From contig NC_060956.1 of assembly GCF_910589235.1 (NCBI RefSeq), positions 12,430,999-12,494,998 of the forward strand: 64,000 nucleotides of DNA, given 5' to 3'. A program made the translations under genes and the position numbers. The stretch comes from Vespa crabro. Lineage: Eukaryota; Arthropoda; Insecta; Hymenoptera; Vespidae. The notes under the pieces are model-generated. The model was not told where the DNA came from and ran no database searches. It worked only from the letters and a program-made list of their open reading frames with translations. Shown here one piece after another: positions 12,206 to 25,765 of the stretch. Within the stretch, counting starts at the first letter, position 1. Each line of letters starts with the position of its first letter.

Positions 12206-12544
12206 GTTAAGACATCAATTCCAAGATAGAAAAGATTTTTGATCTTCTGAAATACAATGTCTGAATCGATTGGTAACATTTTTCAAACTGTTGTACGAGT
12301 AAGTTCAAAGATTTCACCATTTTATCTCAGCATATAGCGAAAAACGCATATGTCGATCAGGTTTCTCGATAATTATCATGTTACAACACATATTTACGCA
12401 TAGTCGGAAAGATATAATCTAGTTTCATTCTTTATTCTGCGTCGAAAAAATATAAAATCATTGAAATTGAATGTGATTTCAACCTTTCATTTTTCGACGA
12501 TACGCCTTTATGAGCATAAATTCGTATATACGATATGAAACAAT
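12206..12544 (+). repeat. Representative A-type monomer
   Basis: A-type diagnostics in order are: start GTTAAGACATCAATTCC; TGTCTGAATCGATTGG; TTCAAACTGTTGTACGAG; AAGTTCAAAGATTTCACC; TATCTCAGC; GCGAAAAACGC; CATGTTACAACACATATT; AAAGATATAATC; GCGTCGAAAAAATAT; and an ATACGATATGAAACAAT end that leads into a B-type start. Twenty-nine plain A copies lie between 2 and 32884. None lies between 32885 and 54489, and A returns at 56663. Sub-form A1 ends TAAATTCGTATA. Sub-form A2 carries GAACGTGATTTTAACC. Confidence 0.9.
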
Positions 12545-12883
12545 GTTAATACATCAATACCAAGATAAAAAGGATGTTTGATCTTCTGAAATACCATGTC
12601 TGAATAGATTGGTAACATTTTTCGTACTGTTGTCCGGGAAAATTCATTGTTTTCACTATTTTACCTCAGCATATAGCGAAATTCGCATATGTCGATCAGG
12701 TTTCTCGATAATTATCATGCTACAACACGTATTAACGCATAGTCGGAAAGAAATATTCTAGTTTCATTCTTTATTCTGCGTCGAAAGTATATAAAATCAT
12801 TGAAATTGAATGAGATTTCAACCTTTCGTTTTTCGACGATACAACTTTATGAGCATAAAATCGTATATTGGATATGAAACAAA

Positions 12884-13222
12884 GTTAAGACATCAATTCC
12901 AAGATAGAAAAGATTTTTGATCTTCTGAAATACAATGTCCGAATCGATTGGTAACTTTTTTCAAACTGTGGAACGAGTAATTTCACTGTTTTCAGGATAA
13001 TATTTCCGCATATAGCGAAATTTACATGTGTTGTTCAGTTTTCTCGATAATTTTCATGTTAAAGCACGTAATTAAAAATAGTCGGAAAGAAATATTCTAG
13101 TTTCATTCTTTATTCTGCGTCGAAAGTATATAAAATCATTGAAATTGAATGAGATTTCAACCTTTCGTTTTTCGACGATACGCCTTTATGAGCATAAAAT
13201 CGTATATTGGATATGAAACAAA
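12884..13222 (+). repeat. Representative D-type monomer
   Basis: The start is GTTAAGAC. It then has TGTCCGAATCGATTGGTAAC, TTTTTTCAAACTGTGG, GAGTAATTTCACTG, CAGGATAATATTTCCGC, GCGAAATTTACATGTGTTG, TTCAGTTTTCTCG, ATAATTTTCATG, TTAAAGCACGTAATTAAAAA and AAAGAAATATTC. It is the most divergent class relative to A, with about 30 substitutions between offsets 55 and 225. It lacks the second GATC site (GTTGTTCAG instead of GTCGATCAG) that A, B and C carry. Confidence 0.9.
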
Positions 13223-14578
13223 GTTAAGACATCAATTCCAAGATAGAAAAGATTTTTGATCTTCTGAAATACAATGTCTGAATCGATTGGTAACATTTTT
13301 CAAACTGTTGTACGAGTAAGTTCAAAGATTTCACCATTTTATCTCAGCATATAGCGAAAAACGCATATGTCGATCAGGTTTCTCGATAATTATCATGTTA
13401 CAACACATATTTACGCATAGTCGGAAAGATATAATCTAGTTTCATTCTTTATTCTGCGTCGAAAAAATATAAAATCATTGAAATTGAATGTGATTTCAAC
13501 CTTTCATTTTTCGACGATACGCCTTTATGAGCATAAATTCGTATATACGATATGAAACAATGTTAATACATCAATACCAAGATAAAAAGGATGTTTGATC
13601 TTCTGAAATACCATGTCTGAATAGATTGGTAACATTTTTCGTAATGTTGTCCGGGAAAATTCATTGTTTTCACTATTTTACCTCAGCATATAGCGAAATT
13701 CGCATATGTCGATCAGGTTTCTCGATAATTATCATGCTACAACACGTATTAACGCATAGTCGGAAAGAAATATTCTAGTTTCATTCTTTATTCTGCGTCG
13801 AAAGTATATAAAATCATTGAAATTGAATGAGATTTCAACCTTTCGTTTTTCGACGATACAACTTTATGAGCATAAAATCGTATATTGGATATGAAACAAA
13901 GTTAAGACATCAATTCCAAGATAGAAAAGATTTTTGATCTTCTGAAATACAATGTCCGAATCGATTGGTAACTTTTTTCAAACTGTGGAACGAGTAATTT
14001 CACTGTTTTCAGGATAATATTTCCGCATATAGCGAAATTTACATGTGTTGTTCAGTTTTCTCGATAATTTTCATGTTAAAGCACGTAATTAAAAATAGTC
14101 GGAAAGAAATATTCTAGTTTCATTCTTTATTCTGCGTCGAAAGTATATAAAATCATTGAAATTGAATGAGACTTCAACCTTTCGTTTTTCGACGATACGC
14201 CTTTATGAGCATAAAATCGTATATTGGATATGAAACAAAGTTAAGACATCAATTCCAAGATAGAAAAGATTTTTGATCTTCTGAAATACAATGTCTGAAT
14301 CGATTGGTAACATTTTTCAAACTGTTGTACGAGTAAGTTCAAAGATTTCACCATTTTATCTCAGCATATAGCGAAAAACGCATATGTCGATCAGGTTTCT
14401 CGATAATTATCATGTTACAACACATATTTACGCATAGTCGGAAAGATATAATCTAGTTTCATTCTTTATTCTGCGTCGAAAAAATATAAAATCATTGAAA
14501 TTGAATGTGATTTCAACCTTTCATTTTTCGACGATACGCCTTTATGAGCATAAATTCGTATATACGATATGAAACAAT

Positions 14579-14917
14579 GTTAATACATCAATACCAAGAT
14601 AAAAAGGATGTTTGATCTTCTGAAATACCATGTCTGAATAGATTGGTAACATTTTTCGTAATGTTCTCCGGGAAAATTCATTGTTTTCACCATTTTACCT
14701 CAGCATATAGCGAAATTCGCATATGTCGATCAGGTTTCTCGATAATTATCATGCTACAACACGTATTAACGCATAGTCGGAAAGAAATATTCTAGTTTCA
14801 TTCTTTATTCTACGTCGAAAAAATATAAAATCATTGAAATTGAATGTGATTTCAATCTTTCATTTTTCGACGATACGCCTTTATGAGCATAAAATCGTAT
14901 ATACGATATGAAACAAA
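14579..14917 (+). repeat. Representative B3-type monomer
   Basis: B3 is a B monomer whose 3' end begins TATTCTACGTCG (A instead of G) with GAAAAAATATAAAATC, and ends CATTTTTCGACGATACGCC and ATACGATATGAAACAAA, so it leads into a GTTAAGAC start. This copy also carries GTAATGTTCTCCGGG and GATTTCAATCTTTC. Both marks are shared only with the monomers at 5765 and 21698. Confidence 0.85.
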
Positions 14918-15256
14918 GTTAAGACATCAATTCCAAGATAGAAAAGATTTTTGATCTTCTGAAATACAATGTCCGAATAGATTGGTAACATTTTTCAAAC
15001 AGTGGAACGAGTATTTTCACTGTTTTCATGATAATATTTCCGCATATAGCGGAATTCGCATGTGTCGATCAGGTTTCTCATTAATTATCATGTTAAAACA
15101 CGCATTTACACATAGTCGGAAAGATATAATCTAGTTTCATTCTTTATTCTGCGTCGAAAGTATATAAAATCATTGAAATTGAATGAGATTTCAACCTTTC
15201 ATTTTTCGACGATACGCCTTTATGAGCATAAAATCGTATATACGATATGAAACAAA
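14918..15256 (+). repeat. Representative C-type monomer
   Basis: The start is GTTAAGAC. It then has TGTCCGAATAGATTGG, TTCAAACAGTGGAACGAG, TATTTTCACTG, CATGATAATATTTCCGC, AGCGGAATTCGCATGTG, GTTTCTCATTAATTATC, GTTAAAACACGCATTTACACA and AAAGATATAATC. It is the class with a GAATTC hexamer (15052-15057) and a TTCCGC-ATATA-GCGGAA hairpin. Left-zone copies end ATACGATATG. Most right-zone copies end ATTGGATATG. Confidence 0.9.
15038..15054. repeat. C-type hairpin TTCCGC-ATATA-GCGGAA
   Basis: A perfect 6-bp stem with a 5-base loop, restricted to C-type bodies. In A, B and D the right arm is GCGAAA, which breaks it. The GAATTC hexamer overlaps its right arm (15052-15057). Confidence 0.8.
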
Positions 15257-15595
15257 GTTAAGACATCAATTCCAAGATAGAAAAGATTTTTGATCTTCTG
15301 AAATACAATGTCTGAATCGATTGGTAACATTTTTCAAACTGTTGTACGAGTAAGTTCAAAGATTTCACCATTTTATCTCAGCATATAGCGAAAAACGCAT
15401 ATGTCGATCAGGTTTCTCGATAATTATCATGTTACAACACATATTTACGCATAGTCGGAAAGATATAATCTAGTTTCATTCTTTATTCTGCGTCGAAAAA
15501 ATATAAAATCATTGAAATTGAACGTGATTTTAACCTTTCATTTTTCGACGATACGCCTTTATGAGCATAAAATCGTATATACGATATGAAACAAT

Positions 15596-15934
15596 GTTAA
15601 TACATCAATACCAAGATAAAAAGGATGTTTGATCTTCTGAAATACCATGTCTGAATAGATTGGTAACATTTTTCGTACTGTTGTCCGGGAAAATTCATTG
15701 TTTTCACCATTTTACCTCAGCATATAGCGAAATTCGCATATGTCGATCAGGTTTCTCGATAATTATCATGCTACAACACGTATTAACGCATAGTCGGAAA
15801 GAAATATTCTAGTTTCATTCTTTATTCTGCGTCGAAAGTATATAAAATCATTGAAATTGAATGAGATTTCAACCTTTCGTTTTTCGACGATACAACTTTA
15901 TGAGCATAAAATCGTATATTGGATATGAAACAAA
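15596..15934 (+). repeat. Representative B1-type monomer
   Basis: The start is GTTAATACATCAATACC with AAAAAGGATGTTTGATC. It then has TGTCTGAATAGATTGG, TTCGTACTGTTGTCCGGG, CATTGTTTTCACC, TACCTCAGC, GCGAAATTCGC, CATGCTACAACACG, TATTAACGC and AAAGAAATATTC. The B1 end is GCGTCGAAAGTATAT, GAGATTTCAACCTTTCG, ACGATACAAC and ATTGGATATGAAACAAA. By my count it differs from A by about two dozen substitutions in the first 235 bases. Confidence 0.9.
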
Positions 15935-16273
15935 GTTAAGACATCAATTCCAAGATAGAAAAGATTTTTGATCTTCTGAAATACAATGTCCGAATCGATT
16001 GGTAACATTTTTCAAACTGTGGAACGAGTAATTTCACTGTATTCAGGATAATATTTCCGCATATAGCGAAATTTACATGTGTTGTTCAGTTTTCTCGATA
16101 ATTTTCATGTTAAAGCACGTAATTAAAAATAGTCGGAAAGAAATATTCTAGTTTCATTCTTTATTCTGCGTCGAAAGTATATAAAATCATTGAAATTGAA
16201 TGAGATTTCAACCTTTCGTTTTTCGACGATACGCCTTTATGAGCATAAAATCGTATATTGGATATGAAACAAA

Positions 16274-18307
16274 GTTAAGACATCAATTCCAAGATAGAAA
16301 AGATTTTTGATCTTCTGAAATACAATGTCTGAATCGATTGGTAACATTTTTCAAACTGTTGTACGAGTAAGTTCAAAGATTTCACCATTTTATCTCAGCA
16401 TATAGCGAAAAACGCATATGTCGATCAGGTTTCTCGATAATTATCATGTTACAACACATATTTACGCATAGTCGGAAAGATATAATCTAGTTTCATTCTT
16501 TATTCTGCGTCGAAAAAATATAAAATCATTGAAATTGAATGTGATTTCAACCTTTCATTTTTCGACGATACGCCTTTATGAGCATAAATTCGTATATACG
16601 ATATGAAACAATGTTAATACATCAATACCAAGATAAAAAGGATGTTTGATCTTCTGAAATACCATGTCTGAATAGATTGGTAACATTTTTCGTACTGTTG
16701 TCCGGGAAAATTCATTGTTTTCACTATTTTACCTCAGCATATAGCGAAATTCGCATATGTCGATCAGGTTTCTCGATAATTATCATGCTACAACACGTAT
16801 TAACGCATAGTCGGAAAGAAATATTCTAGTTTCATTCTTTATTCTGCGTCGAAAGTATATAAAATCATTGAAATTGAATGAGATTTCAACCTTTCGTTTT
16901 TCGACGATACAACTTTATGAGCATAAAATCGTATATTGGATATGAAACAAAGTTAAGACATCAATTCCAAGATAGAAAAGATTTTTGATCTTCTGAAATA
17001 CAATGTCCGAATCGATTGGTAACTTTTTTCAAACTGTGGAACGAGTAATTTCACTGTTTTCAGGATAATATTTCCGCATATAGCGAAATTTACATGTGTT
17101 GTTCAGTTTTCTCGATAATTTTCATGTTAAAGCACGTAATTAAAAATAGTCGGAAAGAAATATTCTAGTTTCATTCTTTATTCTGCGTCGAAAGTATATA
17201 AAATCATTGAAATTGAATGAGATTTCAACCTTTCATTTTTCGACGATACGCCTTTATGAGCATAAAATCGTATATACGATATGAAACAAAGTTAAGACTT
17301 CAATTCCAAGATAGAAAAGATTTTTGATCTTCTGAAATACAATGTCTGAATCGATTGGTAACATTTTTCAAACTGTTGTACGAGTAAGTTCAAAGATTTC
17401 ACCATTTTATCTCAGCATATAGCGAAAAACGCATATGTCGATCAGGTTTCTCGATAATTATCATGTTACAACACAAATTTACGCATAGTCGGAAAGATAT
17501 AATCTAGTTTCATTCTTTATTCTGCGTCGAAAAAATATAAAATCATTGAAATTGAACGTGATTTTAACCTTTCATTTTTCGACGATACGCCTTTATGAGC
17601 ATAAAATCGTATATACGATATGAAACAATGTTAATACATCAATACCAAGATAAAAAGGATGTTTGATCTTCTGAAATACCATGTCTGAATAGATTGGTAA
17701 CATTTTTCGTACTGTTGTCCGGGAAAATTCATTGTTTTCACCATTTTACCTCAGCATATAGCGAAATTCGCATATGTCGATCAGGTTTCTCGATAATTAT
17801 CATGCTACAACACGTATTAACGCATAGTCGGAAAGAAATATTCTAGTTTCATTCTTTATTCTGCGTCGAAAGTATATAAAATCATTGAAATTGAATGAGA
17901 TTTCAACCTTTCGTTTTTCGACGATACAACTTTATGAGCATAAAATCGTATATTGGATATGAAACAAAGTTAAGACATCAATTCCAAGATAGAAAAGATT
18001 TTTGATCTTCTGAAATACAATGTCCGAATCGATTGGTAACTTTTTTCAAACTGTGGAACGAGTAATTTCACTGTTTTCAGGATAATATTTCCGCATATAG
18101 CGAAATTTACATGTGTTGTTCAGTTTTCTCGATAATTTTCATGTTAAAGCACGTAATTAAAAATAGTCGGAAAGAAATATTCTAGTTTCATTCTTTATTC
18201 TGCGTCGAAAGTATATAAAATCATTGAAATTGAATGAGATTTCAACCTTTCGTTTTTCGACGATACGCCTTTATGAGCATAAAATCGTATATTGGATATG
18301 AAACAAA
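16274..18307 (+). repeat. Left-zone hexamer HOR A1-B1-D-A2-B1-D
   Basis: The six monomers start at 16274 A1 (TAAATTCGTATA), 16613 B1 (CACTATTTT), 16952 D, 17291 A2 (GAACGTGATT), 17630 B1 (CACCATTTT) and 17969 D. The next copy is 18308-20341. Relatives with B3-C replacing the first B1-D are 14240-16273 and 21359-23392. The unit of 2034 bp equals that of the unrelated right-zone hexamer. Confidence 0.82.
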
Positions 18308-20341
18308 GTTAAGACATCAATTCCAAGATAGAAAAGATTTTTGATCTTCTGAAATACAATGTCTGAATCGATTGGTAACATTTTTCAAACTGTTGTACGA
18401 GTAAGTTCAAAGATTTCACCATTTTATCTCAGCATATAGCGAAAAACGCAAATGTCGATCAGGTTTCTCGATAATTATCATGTTACAACACATATTTACG
18501 CATAGTCGGAAAGATATAATCTAGTTTCATTCTTTATTCTGCGTCGAAAAAATATAAAATCATTGAAATTGAATGTGATTTCAACCTTTCATTTTTCGAC
18601 GATACGCCTTTATGAGCATAAATTCGTATATACGATATGAAACAATGTTAATACATCAATACCAAGATAAAAAGGATGTTTGATCTTCTGAAATACCATG
18701 TCTGAATAGATTGGTAACATTTTTCGTACTGTTGTCCGGGAAAATTCATTGTTTTCACTATTTTACCTCAGCATATAGCGAAATTCGCATATGTCGATCA
18801 GGTTTCTCGATAATTATCATGCTACAACACGTATTAACGCATAGTCGGAAAGAAATATTCTAGTTTCATTCTTTATTCTGCGTCGAAAGTATATAAAATC
18901 ATTGAAATTGAATGAGATTTCAACCTTTCATTTTTCGACGATACGCCTTTATGAGCATAAAATCGTATATTGGATATGAAACAAAGTTAAGACATCAATT
19001 CCAAGATAGAAAAGATTTTTGATCTTCTGAAATACAATGTCCGAATCGATTGGTAACTTTTTTCAAACTGTGGAACGAGTAATTTCACTGTTTTCAGGAT
19101 AATATTTCCGCATATAGCGAAATTTACATGTGTTGTTCAGTTTTCTCGATAATTTTCATGTTAAAGCACGTAATTAAAAATAGTCGGAAAGAAATATTCT
19201 AGTTTCATTCTTTATTCTGCGTCGAAAGTATATAAAATCATTGAAATTGAATGAGATTTCAACCTTTCATTTTTCGACGATACGCCTTTATGAGCATAAA
19301 ATCGTATATACGATATGAAACAAAGTTAAGACATCAATTCCAAGATAGAAAAGATTTTTGATCTTCTGAAATACAATGTCTGAATCGATTGGTAACATTT
19401 TTCAAACTGTTGTACGAGTAAGTTCAAAGATTTCACCATTTTATCTCAGCATATAGCGAAAAACGCATATGTCGATCAGGTTTCTCGATAATTATCATGT
19501 TACAACACATATTTACGCATAGTCGGAAAGATATAATCTAGTTTCATTCTTTATTCTGCGTCGAAAAAATATAAAATCATTGAAATTGAACGTGATTTTA
19601 ACCTTTCATTTTTCGACGATACGCCTTTATGAGCATAAAATCGTATATACGATATGAAACAATGTTAATACATCAATACCAAGATAAAAAGGATGTTTGA
19701 TCTTCTGAAATACCATGTCTGAATAGATTGGTAACATTTTTCGTACTGTTGTCCGGGAAAATTCATTGTTTTCACTATTTTACCTCAGCATATAGCGAAA
19801 TTCGCATATGTCGATCAGGTTTCTCGATAATTATCATGCTACAACACGTATTAACGCATAGTCGGAAAGAAATATTCTAGTTTCATTCTTTATTCTGCGT
19901 CGAAAGTATATAAAATCATTGAAATTGAATGAGATTTCAACCTTTCGTTTTTCGACGATACAACTTTATGAGCATAAAATCGTATATTGGATATGAAACA
20001 AAGTTAAGACATCAATTCCAAGATAGAAAAGATGTTTGATCTTCTGAAATACAATGTCCGAATCGATTGGTAACATTTTTCAAACTGTGGAACGAGTAAT
20101 TTCACTGTTTTCAGGATAATATTTCCGCATATAGCGAAATTTACATGTGTTGTTCAGTTTTCTCGATAATTTTCATGTTAAAGCACGTAATTAAAAATAG
20201 TCGGAAAGAAATATTCTAGTTTCATTCTTTATTCTGCGTCGAAAGTATATAAAATCATTGAAATTGAATGAGATTTCAACCTTTCGTTTTTCGACGATAC
20301 GCCTTTATGAGCATAAAATCGTATATTGGATATGAAACAAA
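18308..20341 (+). repeat. Left-zone hexamer HOR, next copy (monomers 55-60)
   Basis: The order is A1, B1, D, A2, B1, D, starting at 18308. Both B1 copies here carry CACTATTTT, and the last D (20003) has GAAAAGATGTTTG and AACATTTTTC. The copy is therefore slightly diverged from 16274-18307. Confidence 0.8.
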
Positions 20342-23300
20342 GTTAAGACATCAATTCCAAGATAGAAAAGATTTTTGATCTTCTGAAATACAATGTCTGA
20401 ATCGATTGGTAACATTTTTCAAACTGTTGTACGAGTAAGTTCAAAGATTTCACCATTTTATCTCAGCATATAGCGATAAACGCATATGTCGATCAGGTTT
20501 CTCGATAATTATCATGTTACAACACATATTTACGCATAGTCGGAAAGATATAATCTAGTTTCATTCTTTATTCTGCGTCGAAAGTTTATAAAATCATTGA
20601 AATTGAATGTGATTTCAACCTTTCATTTTTCGACGATACGCCTTTATGAGCATAAATTCGTATATACGATATGAAACAATGTTAATACATCAATACCAAG
20701 ATAAAAAGGATGTTTGATCTTCTGAAATACCATGTCTGAATAGATTGGTAACATTTTTCGTAATGTTGTCCGGGAAAATTCATTGTTTTCACTATTTTAC
20801 CTCAGCATATAGCGAAATTCGCATATGTCGATCAGGTTTCTCGATAATTATCATGCTACAACACGTATTAACGCATAGTCGGAATGAAATATTCTAGTTT
20901 CATTCTTTATTCTGCGTCGAAAGTATATAAAATCATTGAAATTGAATGAGATTTCAACCTTTCGTTTTTCGACGATACAACTTTATGAGCATAAAATCGT
21001 ATATTGGATATGAAACAAAGTTAAGACATCAATTCCAAGATAGAAAAGATTTTTGATCTTCTGAAATACAATGTCCGAATCGATTGGTAACTTTTTTCAA
21101 ACTGTGGAACGAGTAATTTCACTGTTTTCAGGATAATATTTCCGCATATAGCGAAATTTACATGTGTTGTTCAGTTTTCTCGATAATTTTCATGTTAAAG
21201 CACGTAATTAAAAATAGTCGGAAAGAAATATTCTAGTTTCATTCTTTATTCTGCGTCGAAAGTATATAAAATCATTGAAATTGAATGAGATTTCAACCTT
21301 TCGTTTTTCGACGATACGCCTTTATGAGCATAAAATCGTATATTGGATATGAAACAAAGTTAAGACATCAATTCCAAGATAGAAAAGATTTTTGATCTTC
21401 TGAAATACAATGTCTGAATCGATTGGTAACATTTTTCAAACTGTTGTACGAGTAAGTTCAAAGATTTCACCATTTTATCTCAGCATATAGCGAAAAACGC
21501 ATATGTCGATCAGGTTTCTCGATAATTATCATGTTACAACACATATTTACGCATAGTCGGAAAGATATAATCTAGTTTCATTCTTTATTCTGCGTCGAAA
21601 AAATATAAAATCATTGAAATTGAATGTGATTTCAACCTTTCATTTTTCGACGATACGCCTTTATGAGCATAAAATCGTATATACGATATGAAACAATGTT
21701 AATACATCAATACCAAGATAAAAAGGATGTTTGATCTTCTGAAATACCATGTCTGAATAGATTGGTAACATTTTTCGTAATGTTCTCCGGGAAAATTCAT
21801 TGTTTTCACCATTTTACCTCAGCATATAGCGAAATTCGCATATGTCGATCAGGTTTCTCGATAATTATCATGCTACAACACGTATTAACGCATAGTCGGA
21901 AAGAAATATTCTAGTTTCATTCTTTATTCTACGTCGAAAAAATATAAAATCATTGAAATTGAATGTGATTTCAATCTTTCATTTTTCGACGATACGCCTT
22001 TATGAGCATAAAATCGTATATACGATATGAAACAAAGTTAAGACATCAATTCCAAGATAGAAAAGATTTTTGATCTTCTGAAATACAATGTCCGAATAGA
22101 TTGGTAACATTTTTCAAACTGTGGAACGAGTATTTTCACTGTTTTCATGATAATATTTCCGCATATAGCGGAATTCGCATGTGTCGATCAGGTTTCTCAT
22201 TAATTATCATGTTAAAACACGCATTTACACATAGTCGGAAAGATATAATCTAGTTTCATTCTTTATTCTGCGTCGAAAGTATATAAAATCATTGAAATTG
22301 AATGAGATTTCAACCTTTCATTTTTCGACGATACGCCTTTATGAGCATAAAATCGTATATACGATATGAAACAAAGTTAAGACATCAATTCCAAGATAGA
22401 AAAGATTTTTGATCTTCTGAAATACAATGTCTGAATCGATTGGTAACATTTTTCAAACTGTTGTACGAGTAAGTTCAAAGATTTCACCATTTTATCTCAG
22501 CATATAGCGAAAAACGCATATGTCGATCAGGTTTCTCGATAATTATCATGTTACAACACATATTTACGCATAGTCGGAAAGATATAATCTAGTTTCATTC
22601 TTTATTCTGCGTCGAAAAAATATAAAATCATTGAAATTGAACGTGATTTTAACCTTTCATTTTTCGACGATACGCCTTTATGAGCATAAAATCGTATATA
22701 CGATATGAAACAATGTTAATACATCAATACCAAGATAAAAAGGATGTTTGATCTTCTGAAATACCATGTCTGAATAGATTGGTAACATTTTTCGTACTGT
22801 TGTCCGGGAAAATTCATTGTTTTCACCATTTTACCTCAGCATATAGCGAAATTCGCATATGTCGATCAGGTTTCTCGATAATTATCATGCTACAACACGT
22901 ATTAACGCATAGTCGGAAAGAAATATTCTAGTTTCATTCTTAATTCTGCGTCGAAAGTATATAAAATCATTGAAATTGAATGAGATTTCAACCTTTCGTT
23001 TTTCGACGATACAACTTTATGAGCATAAAATCGTATATTGGATATGAAACAAAGTTAAGACATCAATTCCAAGATAGAAAAGATTTTTGATCTTCTGAAA
23101 TACAATGTCCGAATCGATTGGTAACTTTTTTCAAACTGTGGAACGAGTAATTTCACTGTTTTCAGGATAATATTTCCGCATATAGCGAAATTTACATGTG
23201 TTGTTCAGTTTTCTCGATAATTTTCATGTTAAAGCACGTAATTAAAAATAGTCGGAAAGAAATATTCTAGTTTCATTCTTTATTCTGCGTCGAAAGTATA

Positions 23301-23731
23301 TAAAATCATTGAAATTGAATGAGATTTCAACCTTTCGTTTTTCGACGATACGCCTTTATGAGCATAAAATCGTATATTGGATATGAAACAAAGTTAAGAC
23401 ATCAATTCCAAGATAGAAAAGATTTTTGATCTTCTGAAATACAATGTCTGAATCGATTGGTAACATTTTTCAAACTGTTGTACGAGTAAGTTCAAAGATT
23501 TCACCATTTTATCTCAGCATATAGCGAAAAACGCATATGTCGATCAGGTTTCTCGATAATTATCATGTTACAACACGTTTTTACGCATAGTCGGAAAGAT
23601 ATAATCTAGTTTCATTCTTTATTCTGCGTCGAAAAAATATAAAATCATTGAAATTGAATGTGATTTCAACCTTTCATTTTTCGACGATACGCCTTTATGA
23701 GCATAAAATTGTATATACGATATGAAACAAT

Positions 23732-24070
23732 GTTAATACATCAATACCAAGATAAAAAGGATGTTTGATCTTCTGAAATACCATGTCTGAATAGATTGGT
23801 AACATTTTTCGTACTGTTGTCCGGGAAAATTCATTGTTTTCACCATTTTACCTCAGCATATAGCGAAATTCGCATATGTCGATCAGGTTTCTCGATAATT
23901 ATCATGCTACAACACGTATTAACGCATAGTCGGAAATAAATATTCTAGTTTCATTCTTTATTCTGCGTCGAAAAAATATAAAATCATTGAAATTGAATGT
24001 GATTTTAACCTTTCATTTTTCGACGATACGCCTTTATGAGCATAAAATCGTATATACGATATGAAACAAT
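23732..24070 (+). repeat. Representative B2-type monomer
   Basis: B2 has a B front and middle, but with GGAAATAAATATTC in place of GGAAAGAAATATTC. Its 3' end is A-like: GCGTCGAAAAAATAT, GATTTTAACC and ATACGATATGAAACAAT. It always lies between an A and a B1, making an A-B2-B1 trimer (monomers starting at 341, 8816, 9833, 23732 and 28478). Confidence 0.85.
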
Positions 24071-25765
24071 GTTAATACATCAATACCAAGATAAAAAGGA
24101 TGTTTGATCTTCTGAAATACCATGTCTGAATAGATTGGTAACATTTTTCGTACTGTTGTCCGGGAAAATTCATTGTTTTCACCATTTTACCTCAGCATAT
24201 AGCGAAATTCGCATATGTCGATCAGGTTTCTCGATAATTATCATGCTACAACACGTATTAACGCATAGTCGGAAAGAAATATTCTAGTTTCATTCTTTAT
24301 TCTGCGTCGAAAGTATATATAATCATTGAAATTGAATGAGATTTCAACCTTTCGTTTTTCGACGATACAACTTTATGAGCATAAAATCGTATATTGGATA
24401 TGAAACAAAGTTAAGACATCAATTCCAAGATAGAAAAGATTTTTGATCTTCTGAAATACAATGTCCGAATCGATTGGTAACTTTTTTCAAACTGTGGAAC
24501 GAGTAATTTCACTGTTTTCAGGATAATATTTCCGCATATAGCGAAATTTACATGTGTTGTTCAGTTTTCTCGATAATTTTCATGTTAAAGCACGTAATTA
24601 AAAATAGTCGGAAAGAAATATTCTAGTTTCATTCTTTATTCTGCGTCGAAAGTATATAAAATCATTGAAATTGAATGAGATTTCAACCTTTCGTTTTTCG
24701 ACGATACGCCTTTATGAGCATAAAATCGTATATTGGATATGAAACAAAGTTAAGACATCAATTCCAAGATAGAAAAGATTTTTGATCTTCTGAAATACAA
24801 TGTCTGAATCGATTGGTAACATTTTTCAAACTGTTGTACGAGTAAGTTCAAAGATTTCACCATTTTATCTCAGCATATAGCGAAAAACGCATATGTCGAT
24901 CAGGTTTCTCGATAATTATCATGTTACAACACATATTTACGCATAGTCGGAAAGATATAATCTAGTTTCATTCTTTATTCTGCGTCGAAAAAATATAAAA
25001 TCATTGAAATTGAATGTGATTTCAACCTTTCATTTTTCGACGATACGCCTTTATGAGCATAAAATTGTATATACGATATGAAACAATGTTAATACATCAA
25101 TACCAAGATAAAAAGGATGTTTGATCTTCTGAAATACCATGTCTGAATAGATTGGTAACATTTTTCGTACTGTTGTCCGGGAAAATTCATTGTTTTCACC
25201 ATTTTACCTCAGCATATAGCGAAATTCGCATATGTCGATCAGGTTTCTCGATAATTATCATGCTACAACACGTATTAACGCATAGTCGGAAAGAAATATT
25301 CTAGTTTCATTCTTTATTCTACGTCGAAAAAATATAAAATCATTGAAATTGAATGTGATTTCAACCTTTCATTTTTCGACGATACGCCTTTATGAGCATA
25401 AAATCGTATATACGATATGAAACAAAGTTAAGACATCAATTCCAAGATAGAAAAGATTTTTGATCTTCAGAAATACAATGTCCGAATAGATTGGTAACAT
25501 TTTTCAAACAGTGGAACGAGTATTTTCACTGTTTTCATGATAATATTTCCGCATATAGCGGAATTCGCATGTGTCGATCAGGTTTCTCATTAATTATCAT
25601 GTTAAAACACGCATTTACACATAGTCGGAAAGATATAATCTAGTTTCATTCTTTATTCTGCGTCGAAAGTATATAAAATCATTGAAATTGAATGAGATTT
25701 CAACCTTTCGTTTTTCGACGATACAACTTTATGAGCATAAAATCGTATATTGGATATGAAACAAA

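Larger units (their letters stand above)
12206..23392 (+). repeat. Eleven 1017-bp A-B-D/C trimers (monomers 37-69)
   Basis: A-type starts are 12206, 13223, 14240, 15257, 16274, 17291, 18308, 19325, 20342, 21359 and 22376, every 1017 bp. B is in the second slot. D is in the third slot except at 14918 and 22037, where it is C, each preceded by B3. From 14240 on the A slot mostly alternates A1 and A2, and many B1 copies alternate CACTATTTTACC and CACCATTTTACC. That raises the effective unit to a 2034-bp hexamer. Confidence 0.92.

Noticed and set aside
15052..15057. GAATTC in C monomers and two GATC sites per A/B/C monomer as functional elements
   Set aside because: These are short palindromes explained by class sequence. 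They are useful only as markers: C-specific GAATTC at HOR spacing, and GATC at offsets 35 and 149.
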